Source: an uncultured bacterium (GTDB taxonomy: Bacteria; Planctomycetota; UBA8108). Taken from it: a DNA stretch of 35,811 nucleotides. The stretch's first letter is position 1, and every line of letters begins with the position of its first letter. This document shows, piece by piece, positions 6,755 to 14,656 of this stretch. The stretch lies in contig CAJWMA010000004.1 of NCBI GenBank assembly GCA_913042995.1, forward strand, positions 1-35,811. The letters run 5' to 3'. The notes under the pieces are model-generated. The model had not been told where the DNA came from, did not search any database, and saw only the letters and a program-made list of their open reading frames with translations. The translations under genes were made by a program, and so were the position numbers.

Positions 6755-8008
6755 TCAGCCGCCGACCAGCTCATCGAGGGCCGCGAGCAGGCGGTCTACC
6801 TCGCCGGAGGTATTGTAGTGCAACAGTCCAACCCTGAGCGCCCCATCGGGCTCGAGACCGAGGGCCTCCGAGAGCGGCTGGGCGTAGAAGTTGCCGCTCC
6901 AGGCGAAGATGCCGCGGGCGGCCAGGTGGAGATCGACCTCCGCGCTCGTATATCCCTCGATCGTGAAAGAGACCGTTGGAACCCTCTCACGCTCGCGCTC
7001 CGGATCGGTGATGCCCCAGACCTTCAGCCCCTTGACCCCGGCAAGCCCAGCGAGCAGTTGCCTCAACAGGAGTCTCTCGTATTCACCTATAAGTTCCCAG
7101 GTCCTCAGCAGCGCCGCTCTTCGATCCGCAGGCTCGCCATCGGTACGCGAGAGATCCGCGAGGTAGTCGATCGCAGCCAGCGTACCGGCGATTCCCTCAT
7201 GGTTCTGGGTGCCGGTCATCCAGCGGTCGGGAGAGGTGTTCTCCGCCGGCCTTACCTTGTAGGCCGGCAATTCCTCCATCCACTCGCGTCTTCCCCAGAG
7301 CAGCCCCACGTGAGGCCCGAAAAACTTGTACGCCGAGCAAACCAGGAAATCACAGCCCCAGCGCTCAACCTCCAGCGGAGCATGGGGAGCGTAGTGTACC
7401 GCGTCGACATAGACGAGAGCTCCCGCAGCGTGCGCCAGCGCGATAATCTCTTCCACCGGATGAATCGTCCCGCTGAAGTTGGACGCGCAGGCAATCGCCA
7501 CCAGCCGGGTCCGGCTGGAGAGCTTCGCGGCCAGGTCATCGAGGTCGAGGGTGCAGTCCTCGGCCCGGATATCGACATAGTTCACCGTCACCCCCGCGTC
7601 GGCGGCCGCCAGCACCCAGGGGCTGAAGTTGGCATCGTGGGCCGAGCGGCTCACAATCACCTCGTCACCGGGCTTCCAGGTTTTTGACAGGGCGCGGCTC
7701 AGGGCGAAGGTCAGGGTCGTCATGTTAGCGCCGAAGGCCACGAGGTCGGCATCGGCGGAGCCCATAAAGTCAGCCGCCGCGCGATGGGCCTCGGCAAGCA
7801 TCGCATCGCTCTCACGGCTGGTCAGAAAATGGCCTCCATGGTTGGCATTACAACCGCCAAGATAAGCACCCATGGCATCGATCACGCTCCGGGGAACCTG
7901 GCTGCCTGCCGGGCCATCGAAATAAACCGCGGGCAGACCATCGACCTCCCTCTCAAGGGCAGGAAAATTCTTTCGACAGAAGTCAGGATCGAAGCTGGTG
8001 GTCATCAT
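6755..8008 (-). CDS. Class V aminotransferase, cysteine-desulfurase-like without catalytic Cys
   Basis: A 417-residue PLP enzyme of fold type I resembling the cysteine-desulfurase-like family (SufS/CsdA relatives). Visible features are FDGPAGSQVP (30-39), VDAVHY with D202 contacting the PLP ring, and SAYKFFGPH with K228 as the Schiff-base lysine. In SufS-type enzymes the mobile catalytic cysteine lies in a GHHCAQP-like motif. Here the equivalent is SGNFYAQP (371-378), with Y375 in place of Cys. True cysteine desulfurase activity is therefore doubtful; a lyase or aminotransferase reaction on another amino acid is more likely. Many genomes annotate this subfamily simply as cysteine desulfurase-like. 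It starts 52 bases downstream of the Nudix gene stop and is probably co-transcribed with it. Two adjacent ATGs at 8008 and 8005 are possible starts. Confidence 0.83.
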   Translation of the reverse strand: MMTTSFDPDFCRKNFPALEREVDGLPAVYFDGPAGSQVPRSVIDAMGAYLGGCNANHGGHFLTSRESDAMLAEAHRAAADFMGSADADLVAFGANMTTLTFALSRALSKTWKPGDEVIVSRSAHDANFSPWVLAAADAGVTVNYVDIRAEDCTLDLDDLAAKLSSRTRLVAIACASNFSGTIHPVEEIIALAHAAGALVYVDAVHYAPHAPLEVERWGCDFLVCSAYKFFGPHVGLLWGRREWMEELPAYKVRPAENTSPDRWMTGTQNHEGIAGTLAAIDYLADLSRTDGEPADRRAALLRTWELIGEYERLLLRQLLAGLAGVKGLKVWGITDPERERERVPTVSFTIEGYTSAEVDLHLAARGIFAWSGNFYAQPLSEALGLEPDGALRVGLLHYNTSGEVDRLLAALDELVGG

Positions 8009-8060
8009 CAGGTCCGTTAAGGGTTCTGGAAAGTGAAAGAGCTGAGGCCTCCGCGAATTC

Positions 8061-8513
8061 TCAGGCCGGCTCGCGCGAAGTATCTTCGCCAGAGCGTGCG
8101 AGAATGTCCAGAAAGGGCAGGTTGGATGGAACCAGCGAGGACCGGTCGATCTCTGCAGGAGCTACCCAGCGGATGGAGCTGTGGTAGAGCTCACGAGGCT
8201 CCCCCTCGAAGGAGGCGCAGCTGAAGAGATGGAGGGTTATATCGAGATGAGGGTAGCTGTATTCAAGGGTCGAGAGATGCTCCCCGACGGAAACGGCGAT
8301 CCCAAGTTCCTCCTCCAGTTCCCTGCGGAGCGCCTCCTCGCGGGTCTCTCCCTCCTTGACCTTGCCTCCCGGGAACTCCCAATATCCGGCCATATTACTG
8401 CCATCCGGTCGCCGACAGAGCAGGCAGGCCTCGGCACGAACAAGGACTCCGGCAACCACCTCCGCATGAGGACGAGAGCCGGCTGAACCTGGAGATTCCC
8501 CTGGATCCATCAT
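8061..8513 (-). CDS. MutT-like Nudix hydrolase
   Basis: A 150-residue Nudix protein of the MutT/(deoxy)nucleoside triphosphate pyrophosphohydrolase type. The Nudix box is perfect: G50-x5-E56-x7-R64-E65-L66-x-E68-E69-x-G71-I72, binding the catalytic Mg2+. It is preceded by LLCRRPDG and YWEFPGGKVKEGE, the arrangement seen in enzymes that cleanse 8-oxo-dGTP. The substrate assignment is by family resemblance only. ATGs at 8513 and 8510 are both possible; an in-frame TTG at 8549 is less likely because it would overlap the region upstream of the divergent kinase gene. It probably forms a two-gene operon with the downstream class V aminotransferase gene. Confidence 0.85.
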   Translation of the reverse strand: MMDPGESPGSAGSRPHAEVVAGVLVRAEACLLCRRPDGSNMAGYWEFPGGKVKEGETREEALRRELEEELGIAVSVGEHLSTLEYSYPHLDITLHLFSCASFEGEPRELYHSSIRWVAPAEIDRSSLVPSNLPFLDILARSGEDTSREPA

Positions 8514-8641
8514 GGAGCCGATAGTGCCACGCCGGCGGGACCATGACAAGCTCCCTCATCTGCGTTGACGCTCACCGGCGGGCAACGCACAATCGTGCCA
8601 GCAATAACCGTGAAACCGGACCTGGAGAATCGAAGCTCGAT

Positions 8642-9835
8642 ATGATGTCAGAACGTTCCCCTGCCTGCAAAGATCTGGCTGAGCGCGCGCGGAAAAACTA
8701 CCGGGAACAATTCGGCTCCGACCCCGGCATCCTGGCGAGAGCTCCAGGACGACTGGAATTGCTCGGAAACCATACGGACTACAATAACGGCTACATCCTG
8801 TCGGTCGCCCTCGAGTTGGCGGTTGTCCTCGCGGCAGGAAAAGACGAAACCTCTCCCCGCCGTCTCGCCGGCTGGAGCTCCGAACTCAACGAGAGAATCG
8901 ATGCCGGTCTCGAAGAGCCGGCGCCGCTGGCTGGATCATGGATCAACTACCCACTGGGAGTGCTTCGAGAGCTCATGGAGGGCGGCAGACGGCTGCCATC
9001 GATCAACCTTGCGGTAGAAAGCTCACTGCCCAGCGGAGCGGGAGCCTCCTCGTCGGCGGCGCTCGAGCTGGCGACTGCCGAGGCGGTCTACGGGTTGCTG
9101 GGCGGACGGCCGGAGGAGCCCATGGAGATCGCGAAGCTCTGCCGGAGAGCGGAAAATGATTTCGTCGGCGTACCCTGCGGGATCATGGATCAATTCTCGG
9201 CGCTCTTCGGAAGACGCGATCATGTCCTCTTTCTTGACTGCAAGACCCTTGCCTATGAGCGCCTGCCCCTGCGCGGCCCCAGGATCTCCCTCGTCATCGC
9301 CGATTCCGAGGTGCAGCACCAGTTGATCGATGGACAATACGCCAGGCTGCGAGCCCACTGCGAAAGCGCGGCAGGCCAGCTGGCCACGGCTCTGGGACGG
9401 CCCGTGCCGAGCCTCCGGGAGGTGACGATGGAAGAATTTCTTGACTGCCGGGACACCATCGAGCCGGCGGCTCGTCGACGAGCCGAACATGTTCTCCGGG
9501 AAAACGGCCGGGTCCTGGACGGCATCGAGGCTCTGCGAAAGGGTGACAGCGGAAAACTCGGAGAGCTGATGGTCGAGTCCCATGCATCCAGCCGGGATCT
9601 CTTCGGAAATTCCTGCGAAGAGCTCGATTTCCTCGTAGAGGCGGCCTCCGGTCTGCCGGGATTTATCGGCGGAAAGCTGTCAGGGGGAGGCTTCGGCGGG
9701 GCCACTGTCAACCTGGTAGAAGAAAATGCCGCGGCGGAATTCCAGGCCGCACTCGCGGAGAAATGGACCGCCCGCTTTATGAAACCGCTGCGAATATTCG
9801 AAACAAATATCGGCAATGGAGCCCAACTCCTCTAA
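8642..9835 (+). CDS. Galactokinase-family GHMP sugar kinase
   Basis: From the ATG at 8642 this is a 397-residue GHMP kinase, the normal size for galactokinase. It has the galactokinase signature region APGRLELLGNHTDYNNG (34-50), the ATP loop LPSGAGASSSAAL (129-141), the catalytic aspartate D183 in PCGIMDQF, and the third GHMP motif SGGGFGGATVN near the C-terminus. Galactokinase makes galactose-1-phosphate for the Leloir pathway. One sugar-contacting position differs: the Glu of the usual GEHTDY is N43 here, so the sugar may not be galactose; galK is therefore not assigned. An ATG at 8543 is also in frame but would add 33 residues without family resemblance. A weak GGAG precedes 8642. No galT, galE or transporter gene is nearby. 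Confidence 0.82.
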   Translation: MMSERSPACKDLAERARKNYREQFGSDPGILARAPGRLELLGNHTDYNNGYILSVALELAVVLAAGKDETSPRRLAGWSSELNERIDAGLEEPAPLAGSWINYPLGVLRELMEGGRRLPSINLAVESSLPSGAGASSSAALELATAEAVYGLLGGRPEEPMEIAKLCRRAENDFVGVPCGIMDQFSALFGRRDHVLFLDCKTLAYERLPLRGPRISLVIADSEVQHQLIDGQYARLRAHCESAAGQLATALGRPVPSLREVTMEEFLDCRDTIEPAARRRAEHVLRENGRVLDGIEALRKGDSGKLGELMVESHASSRDLFGNSCEELDFLVEAASGLPGFIGGKLSGGGFGGATVNLVEENAAAEFQAALAEKWTARFMKPLRIFETNIGNGAQLL

Positions 9836-10006
9836 AAACCACTCTGGGTCGGTAGAATTCGAAATTGCATTGCTCCTCTGGAGGTCGGACAATTACCTTC
9901 ATAAAGGGTCCGTTATTGATTTATCCTTAGCTAGCCGGACAGGCTCCGCTTGGGTCCGCTGAAAAAACAACCTGCGGTTTGAACGAAAAGGGCTGGAGGT
10001 CCTCAC

Positions 10007-10954
10007 ATGAGAATGAAGGTAGTCCTGGTTTTTATAGTCTCTATGCTCGGCGCCTGGCAGGCCCAGAGCGCTCAATTCATCCGTGGTGATTCGAACCTCG
10101 ATGGCCAGGTCGACATTTCTGACCCGGTCGCGCTGCTGGGAATTCTCTTCCTCGGCAATGAGGATCCCGGCTGCGCGGATGCGCAGGATGCCAATGACAG
10201 CGGTGAAGCCGACATCTCCGATGCGATCTTTACCCTCGCCTATCTTTTCTCAGGTGGAAGAATGCCGCCGCCGCCCTTCGGTGAATGCGGCTGCGATGAG
10301 ACCGACGATGACGCGCTTGATTGCCAGACAGCCCCCGAGGGTTGCTCTGCGGACCCCTGCGGCATCGTTGAGCCTCCCCAATGCATCGACCAGGAATTTC
10401 TCACCGAGATGATCCGCAGGGAGGTCCCTCCGACCATCTGCATCGCCCCGGATGCCGCGGTCATCGAGGTTACCGACACCATGACGGCCACCGTCTGCCC
10501 TGCGGATGAAGACACCATGTGCGAGGGCGAGCCCGGCTGTCCCGTGGCGGTCACGGAAATCACGGCGGAACTCGACATGGACAACGAGCGCCTGATCGGC
10601 CATATGGAGGGCAATGTCCGGGGCCTCACGATCCGGGTGGACTCCGGCTTCGGCGGGGATACCGACTGCCAGGTCGATATCGATTTTTCCGGTGATATGA
10701 TCGTCCCCTTCGTCACCGGCTTTGATGATGAGGACAACCTGATCCTCGTCGAGATCCTGCCGATCGAATTTGACCGAGACAGCGTCGTGATTGAGCTCGA
10801 CGCCCGGGGAGGTTTTATCTGCAGCCTGCTGGCGGGCTTCCAGGACCTCTTCGTTGAGGACCTGATCGGCCAGCTCGAGATGGCCGCTGGTGACCTGCTC
10901 TTTGGTCTCAATGTCGAGCTCGCCGGGCTTCCCTTCTGCGACCAGGACTTCTAG
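10007..10954 (+). CDS. Exported dockerin-like EF-hand protein, unknown C-terminal domain
   Basis: A 315-residue exported protein. Residues 1-22 are a Sec signal peptide. Residues 27-85 form a dockerin-type pair of calcium-binding loops: D28-x-N30-x-D32-x-x-x-D36 in GDSNLDGQVDISD and D61-x-N63-x-S65-x-x-x-D69 in DANDSGEADISD, each followed by a hydrophobic helix ending in LFLG or LFSGG. A Pro/Cys-rich linker with several cysteines (about 86-125) leads to a roughly 190-residue acidic domain that is not recognised. It has alternating hydrophobic residues suggesting beta structure and ends with a cysteine. Such dockerin-like modules are common in exported planctomycete proteins, often at the N-terminus, without true cellulosomes; their partner is usually unknown. 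A GGAGG Shine-Dalgarno at 9995-9999 fixes the start. It stops 12 bases from the convergent cupin gene. Confidence 0.78.
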   Translation: MRMKVVLVFIVSMLGAWQAQSAQFIRGDSNLDGQVDISDPVALLGILFLGNEDPGCADAQDANDSGEADISDAIFTLAYLFSGGRMPPPPFGECGCDETDDDALDCQTAPEGCSADPCGIVEPPQCIDQEFLTEMIRREVPPTICIAPDAAVIEVTDTMTATVCPADEDTMCEGEPGCPVAVTEITAELDMDNERLIGHMEGNVRGLTIRVDSGFGGDTDCQVDIDFSGDMIVPFVTGFDDEDNLILVEILPIEFDRDSVVIELDARGGFICSLLAGFQDLFVEDLIGQLEMAAGDLLFGLNVELAGLPFCDQDF

Positions 10955-10966
10955 ACCCGGACGGAG

Positions 10967-11554
10967 TCAGCTGTCTTTTCCGCGCCGCTGACGATCCCGT
11001 GAGTTCTTTGCGCGAACGGAAGAGGCGTTCCTGGCAGCTGAACGTACGCTCTCTAGCGTACGGCGTGTCTCGCGGCCGCCGGCGCCGGGTTTCTTTCTGG
11101 CCAGCTTGAGCACCTGCAGCTTTTCCGACAGCCTGGCACTGCCAAGTGAACGAATCGAGCACCAGGGCTCTTCATCCTGCACATCGACGAGAGACGCTCC
11201 GGTCTCTTCCGGTTTGCCGTTCACGCACAGAAGCTTCAATGCTCCCCGGCCGGCGTTGAAGGTCGCATGGACCGTATCGGCCGGGATGTGGGCGATCTCC
11301 CCGGTCTGGAGAATCCGCACCTCCTCACCAACCCATTGTTCGGCCTTGCCCTGCAGAACGTAGATGATCTCTTCCATCCCCGGATGAAGATGGAAGGGAA
11401 TGCCCTCGGTCCTTGGAACCTCGACCCTTACCATCAACAGGCCATCGGAATCCACCAGGTCAGGACGGCACAGCCAGTCATGAGGTCCCCAGGGATAACG
11501 CTCGACCCGTGTCTCCTCACGCGTCACAAAGTGACTCTTGTTCCTCTTCACCAT
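10967..11554 (-). CDS. Cupin-domain protein with basic C-terminal tail
   Basis: A 195-residue protein with one cupin barrel at about 35-115. Cupin motif 1 is visible as G51-x3-H55-x-H57-x3-E61 and ends in VLQGKAEQWVG; motif 2 is GEIAHIPADTVHATFN with H96, giving the usual 3-His/1-Glu metal site. Residues 145-195 are a strongly basic tail rich in Arg, Lys and Ser, unusual for small cupins. Single-domain cupins act as metal-dependent isomerases, dioxygenases or ligand sensors, and none can be chosen here. The ATG at 11554 is preceded by GGGGAG in minus-strand sense and overlaps the end of the upstream glycosyltransferase gene by 38 bases, so the genes are probably translationally coupled. The frame opens further upstream, but that part is a shadow of the neighbour. 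Confidence 0.8.
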   Translation of the reverse strand: MVKRNKSHFVTREETRVERYPWGPHDWLCRPDLVDSDGLLMVRVEVPRTEGIPFHLHPGMEEIIYVLQGKAEQWVGEEVRILQTGEIAHIPADTVHATFNAGRGALKLLCVNGKPEETGASLVDVQDEEPWCSIRSLGSARLSEKLQVLKLARKKPGAGGRETRRTLESVRSAARNASSVRAKNSRDRQRRGKDS

Positions 11555-13085
11555 CTCTCCCCGCTCTCTTCTCTCTCTTTTCTCTCCACCATTCGAAACC
11601 CAGGCAAAGATAGAACAGGCCGAAGCTGATAAGCAGGTCCCTGTCAGCAAACCGTTCCGCCAGGTTTTCGTCCTCAATACGGTACTCGTACCAGAAACCG
11701 AGATAATAGACCATTAAGAAACACGGCAACAGCAGCCAGCTGCGGTACCGGGAAAAGGGGAGCAACGGAATGCACCAGGTGAAATACCAGGGGAAGCCAA
11801 GAGGCCCCAGGAGCAGAAGCGCCGCGAGAGCATGGAAGCAGGAGCCCAGAAAAACCTTCGGCTCTTCATCGGAACGAGACCTCATCGCCAGCAGGATCAC
11901 GATCCCCCCGATCAGCAGAGCGCAGACCGAGCGCGCGATGATTCCCGAGAGTTCAAATCCATAGAGCGCGCCGCCAAGGGTCAGCTCGTACTCCCCGGTG
12001 ACTCCGAAAAACTCGAGGCCCGAGCGCAACACCAGGAAGAAGGCTGCGTGATTCTCCCAATGGAGCGCGAAAATCTTCAGGGCATCACCCCGGCCGCCGG
12101 CTCCCTCTCCCCCGGAGACGGCGGAAAAAAGCAGGACCAGGAGACAGGCGGCGCAGAAAAGCGCTCCGGAACGCAGTCCCAGACGGCGCCATAAAAGGGG
12201 CAGGAGCACCAGGGGGAAAAACTTCAGGCCCGCGGCAACCCCGAGGGCCAGGCCGCCGGAGAAGAGCCTCAGCGCGCCCGGGCTTCGGCCTCGCCCTCCC
12301 CCCGCCGCGGCCACCAGTGCCAGCAGGAGAAAGAAAACCGGCGCGCTGTCCATGTGCCCGGAATTCGAATACTCCTTGAGTACCAGGGGACACCAGGCGT
12401 AGAGCAACAGGAGTCCTCGGGGCAAACGGCAGATTCCCAGCAGGACCGCCAGCAACGCGATATTTCCGATATCGAAAAAGAGCAGCAGAACCTTCATCGC
12501 AAGCACCTGCGAATTCGGCTCCCAGTCGACAGGGACCAGCGTTCCGTGCAAGGCGAAAAGATATTGAAGGAGGGGAGGATAGACCGTCACGTACTCGCTG
12601 TTGTTGACCCTGGCGAGAATCGTCAACAACGACGGGCTCGCCTTCGACAGCTTCGCCTGCGCGACCAGGGAGGCCCCTCCATCGGACGAAGCCTCGAGAA
12701 CCTCCGCGGGACTGTGGAGGTAGGGATCCAGGCCTGCCGCCGTCACCCTCCCATCCCAGATATAGCGATAGATATCATCCTCCTGGACCGGCCGCGAGAA
12801 GAGCAGGAGCAAACGGCACAACAGGGCCAGCAGGAGTACCGGGGTGAGCGGGGGAGGATGTGAAAACGAGCGCAGGGCCGCGAGAAAATAGACGATACCG
12901 GACACGGCCAGCACCGTGACCACCAGGAGAAGCGGACGCTGTTCATAAAGGCGGCCGTGCTCAAAGGTCTCGCTCCAGGAGAGCAGGCTGAGAATCAGGC
13001 AGCAGCCGAGAAGGAGCGCTCCCGGCAGCCAGAGCCGCCAGTCCATCCCGCCTTGTCTTCTCGTTTCATTCGTTACACCGCGCAT
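11517..13085 (-). CDS. GT-C type polytopic membrane glycosyltransferase
   Basis: A 522-residue membrane protein with about ten to twelve hydrophobic segments. After two N-terminal segments comes the acidic loop motif EDDIYRYIWDGR, followed by AAGLDPY and later VYPPLLQYLFAL, a pattern typical of GT-C fold mannosyl- or glucosyltransferases of the GT87/DUF2029 type. These use polyprenyl-phosphate sugars and act on the outer face of the cytoplasmic membrane. Other marks are a conserved HMDSAP segment, LKFFPLVLLPLLW, and a highly charged C-terminal tail. The sugar and acceptor are unknown. The ATG at 13085 is chosen; one at 13046 just before the first helix is an alternative, and a TTG at 13097 is unlikely. 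The 3' end overlaps the cupin start by 38 bases. It is divergent from the aldolase gene. Confidence 0.78.
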   Translation of the reverse strand: MRGVTNETRRQGGMDWRLWLPGALLLGCCLILSLLSWSETFEHGRLYEQRPLLLVVTVLAVSGIVYFLAALRSFSHPPPLTPVLLLALLCRLLLLFSRPVQEDDIYRYIWDGRVTAAGLDPYLHSPAEVLEASSDGGASLVAQAKLSKASPSLLTILARVNNSEYVTVYPPLLQYLFALHGTLVPVDWEPNSQVLAMKVLLLFFDIGNIALLAVLLGICRLPRGLLLLYAWCPLVLKEYSNSGHMDSAPVFFLLLALVAAAGGGRGRSPGALRLFSGGLALGVAAGLKFFPLVLLPLLWRRLGLRSGALFCAACLLVLLFSAVSGGEGAGGRGDALKIFALHWENHAAFFLVLRSGLEFFGVTGEYELTLGGALYGFELSGIIARSVCALLIGGIVILLAMRSRSDEEPKVFLGSCFHALAALLLLGPLGFPWYFTWCIPLLPFSRYRSWLLLPCFLMVYYLGFWYEYRIEDENLAERFADRDLLISFGLFYLCLGFEWWREKREKRAGRDGEEEQESLCDA

Positions 13086-13161
13086 CAGCTTTTCCAATAT
13101 TCCGGATGGTCTCCAGATATCGAAGCCTCACCCGGCCGCTTCCAGCAAGAAGAATCCGGCA

Positions 13162-13204
13162 GGGCTGGAGATTCCAGCCCCTGGCTGGCATACTGCCCAG
13201 CCAG
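13162..13204 (+). promoter_or_regulatory. Two abutting, mutually exclusive hairpins in aldolase leader
   Basis: GGGCTGGA (13162-13169) pairs with TCCAGCCC (13173-13180), 8 base pairs with a 3-base loop. Directly next, CTGGCTGG (13181-13188) pairs with CCAGCCAG (13197-13204), 8 base pairs with an 8-base loop. The inner arms can instead pair with each other: CCAGCC (13174-13179) with GGCTGG (13183-13188). This gives an alternative fold that breaks both. A third, smaller stem follows at 13206-13210/13220-13224. The block ends 54 bases before the aldolase ATG. It could be an attenuator-like leader or a double operator; no ligand class is recognised. Confidence 0.4.
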
Positions 13205-13258
13205 GCAGGCCGTTGCTGAGCCTGTATCCCTCCGCGATCCTGACCAGGAGTAACCCGA

Positions 13259-14050
13259 ATGAACAACCCCCTCAAATCCGCGCTCTCAAGGGGCGAGGTC
13301 CAGGTTGGAAGCTGGCTGAACCTGTGCAGCCCCTTCGCGGCGCGCTTTCTCGCCCGGGCGGGTTTCAAGTGGCTGACCGTCGATATCGAACACAGCCCGG
13401 TGAACTGGGAGACGGCGGCCCAGATGTTCGGAGTCATCGCGGAGGCCGGCATCGTCCCGCTGGCCAGGGTCCCCTCCAATTCGCATGAAAACATCAAGCG
13501 CTGCCTCGACAACGGGGCCTTCGGCATCGTCGTGCCGATGGTCAATACCGCGGAGGAGGCGCGGGCAGCGGTGGCAGCCACGCGATACCACCCAGTCGGA
13601 AACCGCAGCGTCGGGGGGAGCCTCCATTGCCTGAACTTCGGCGTACCCGCCCCGGAATACTACGCCGAGGCCAGCAACGAGATCTTTGTCGCTGTCCAGA
13701 CCGAGCACATCGAGGCGGTCGAAAACGCCGAGGAAATCTGCGCGGTAGAGGGTGTCGATGCCATCTTCGTCGGGCCGAACGACCTGCTGCAGTCCATGGA
13801 AAAAACTCCCGGCATGGAATCCGATGACAAGGAGTTCGTCGAAGCCATGGACCACCTGCGAGAGACCGCCCTCAAACACGGTGTTGCCCCCGGGCTCCAC
13901 ACCCTTCTTCCCGAACAGCTCCGCCGCAGGATCGATGAGGGCTGGACCTTCCTTGCGCTCGGAAGCGACGTCGCGCTGATGCTCCAGGGAGCGAAGAGCT
14001 CTCTCAGGGAGGCCGGCATCGGGGAAGGCGGAGAATCGACCCGCTATTGA
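13259..14050 (+). CDS. HpcH/HpaI family aldolase
   Basis: A 263-residue cytosolic class II aldolase of the HpcH/HpaI/2-dehydro-3-deoxyglucarate aldolase family, which cleaves 2-keto-3-deoxy or 4-hydroxy-2-oxo acids to pyruvate plus an aldehyde. The key residues fall at the same numbers as in E. coli HpaI: H45 in DIEHSP, R70 in LARVP, metal ligands E149 in VQTEH and D175 in VGPNDL. D42 and E44 are also conserved. The exact substrate cannot be told, since these enzymes are promiscuous. AGGAG at 13246-13250, 8 bases upstream, supports the ATG. The leader contains the two alternative hairpins. The stop overlaps the stop of the convergent adenosyltransferase gene by 7 bases. Confidence 0.88.
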   Translation: MNNPLKSALSRGEVQVGSWLNLCSPFAARFLARAGFKWLTVDIEHSPVNWETAAQMFGVIAEAGIVPLARVPSNSHENIKRCLDNGAFGIVVPMVNTAEEARAAVAATRYHPVGNRSVGGSLHCLNFGVPAPEYYAEASNEIFVAVQTEHIEAVENAEEICAVEGVDAIFVGPNDLLQSMEKTPGMESDDKEFVEAMDHLRETALKHGVAPGLHTLLPEQLRRRIDEGWTFLALGSDVALMLQGAKSSLREAGIGEGGESTRY

Positions 14051-14637
14051 CCGGTTTGCGGGGAGGCTGAGTCGGAGGAGGCGCCCTTCCTCCAATGGGT
14101 TTCCGGTTTTCCCTCGGCCCGGTTCTGCCTCCGGGCAAGCACGAAGAGCAGGTCCGAGAGCCTGTTGAGATAGGGAATCACCCGCGGGCCGATCGCCTCA
14201 TCTCTGCGGAGAGCGACGGCCGCGCGCTCCGCACGGCGGCAGACCGTGCGCGCCAGGTGCAGGGTCGCGGCGCCCGCCGCCCCCCCCGGCAGGATAAACT
14301 CCTCCAGCGGGCCCAGCTCCCGCTGCAACGTGTCGATCTTATCCCCCAGGCGATCGACCTGGACTCCCTCGATCCGGCAGGCGCCCTCGGCCGGCTTATC
14401 AGTCTCCAGGACGGCAAGATCCGCGCCAAGATCGAAGAGATCATTCTGAACCAGGCCCAGCTCTTCGGCGACATCCTCGGCAAGCTCTCCGGCGAGAGCC
14501 AGGCCAATGAGAGCGTTCAATTCATCGACTCCGCCGAGGGCCTCGATTCGCAGCGAGTCCTTCGACACCACCTGGCCGCCTCCCAGGCCCGTGTCTCCCC
14601 CATCGCCATCGCCGGTGGTAACGCTGGTGATCCTCAT
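14044..14637 (-). CDS. PduO-type ATP:cob(I)alamin adenosyltransferase
   Basis: A 197-residue cytosolic enzyme that transfers the 5'-deoxyadenosyl group from ATP to cob(I)alamin, making coenzyme B12. The ATP-binding N-terminus TGDGDGGDTGLGGG (8-21), followed by VSKDSLRIEALGGVDELNA, and the C-terminal helix bundle motifs LPGG (117-120), LHLARTVCRRAER (126-138) and LNRLSDLLFVLAR (157-169) are characteristic of the PduO/MMAB type. The glycine-rich loop is one or two residues longer than usual. The ATG at 14637 lies 19 bases after the upstream Gfo/Idh/MocA stop and follows an AGGAGGAG about 12 bases away, so the two genes are probably one transcript. No adenosylcobalamin-dependent enzyme and no cobalamin riboswitch were seen in the window. 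Confidence 0.9.
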   Translation of the reverse strand: MRITSVTTGDGDGGDTGLGGGQVVSKDSLRIEALGGVDELNALIGLALAGELAEDVAEELGLVQNDLFDLGADLAVLETDKPAEGACRIEGVQVDRLGDKIDTLQRELGPLEEFILPGGAAGAATLHLARTVCRRAERAAVALRRDEAIGPRVIPYLNRLSDLLFVLARRQNRAEGKPETHWRKGASSDSASPQTGQ

Positions 14638-14656
14638 AGCTCGCTCAGGCTCCTCC

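Noticed and set aside
6818-7687. Open frame of 289 codons on the plus strand
   Set aside because: Antisense shadow of the class V aminotransferase-like gene; no coherent domain pattern.
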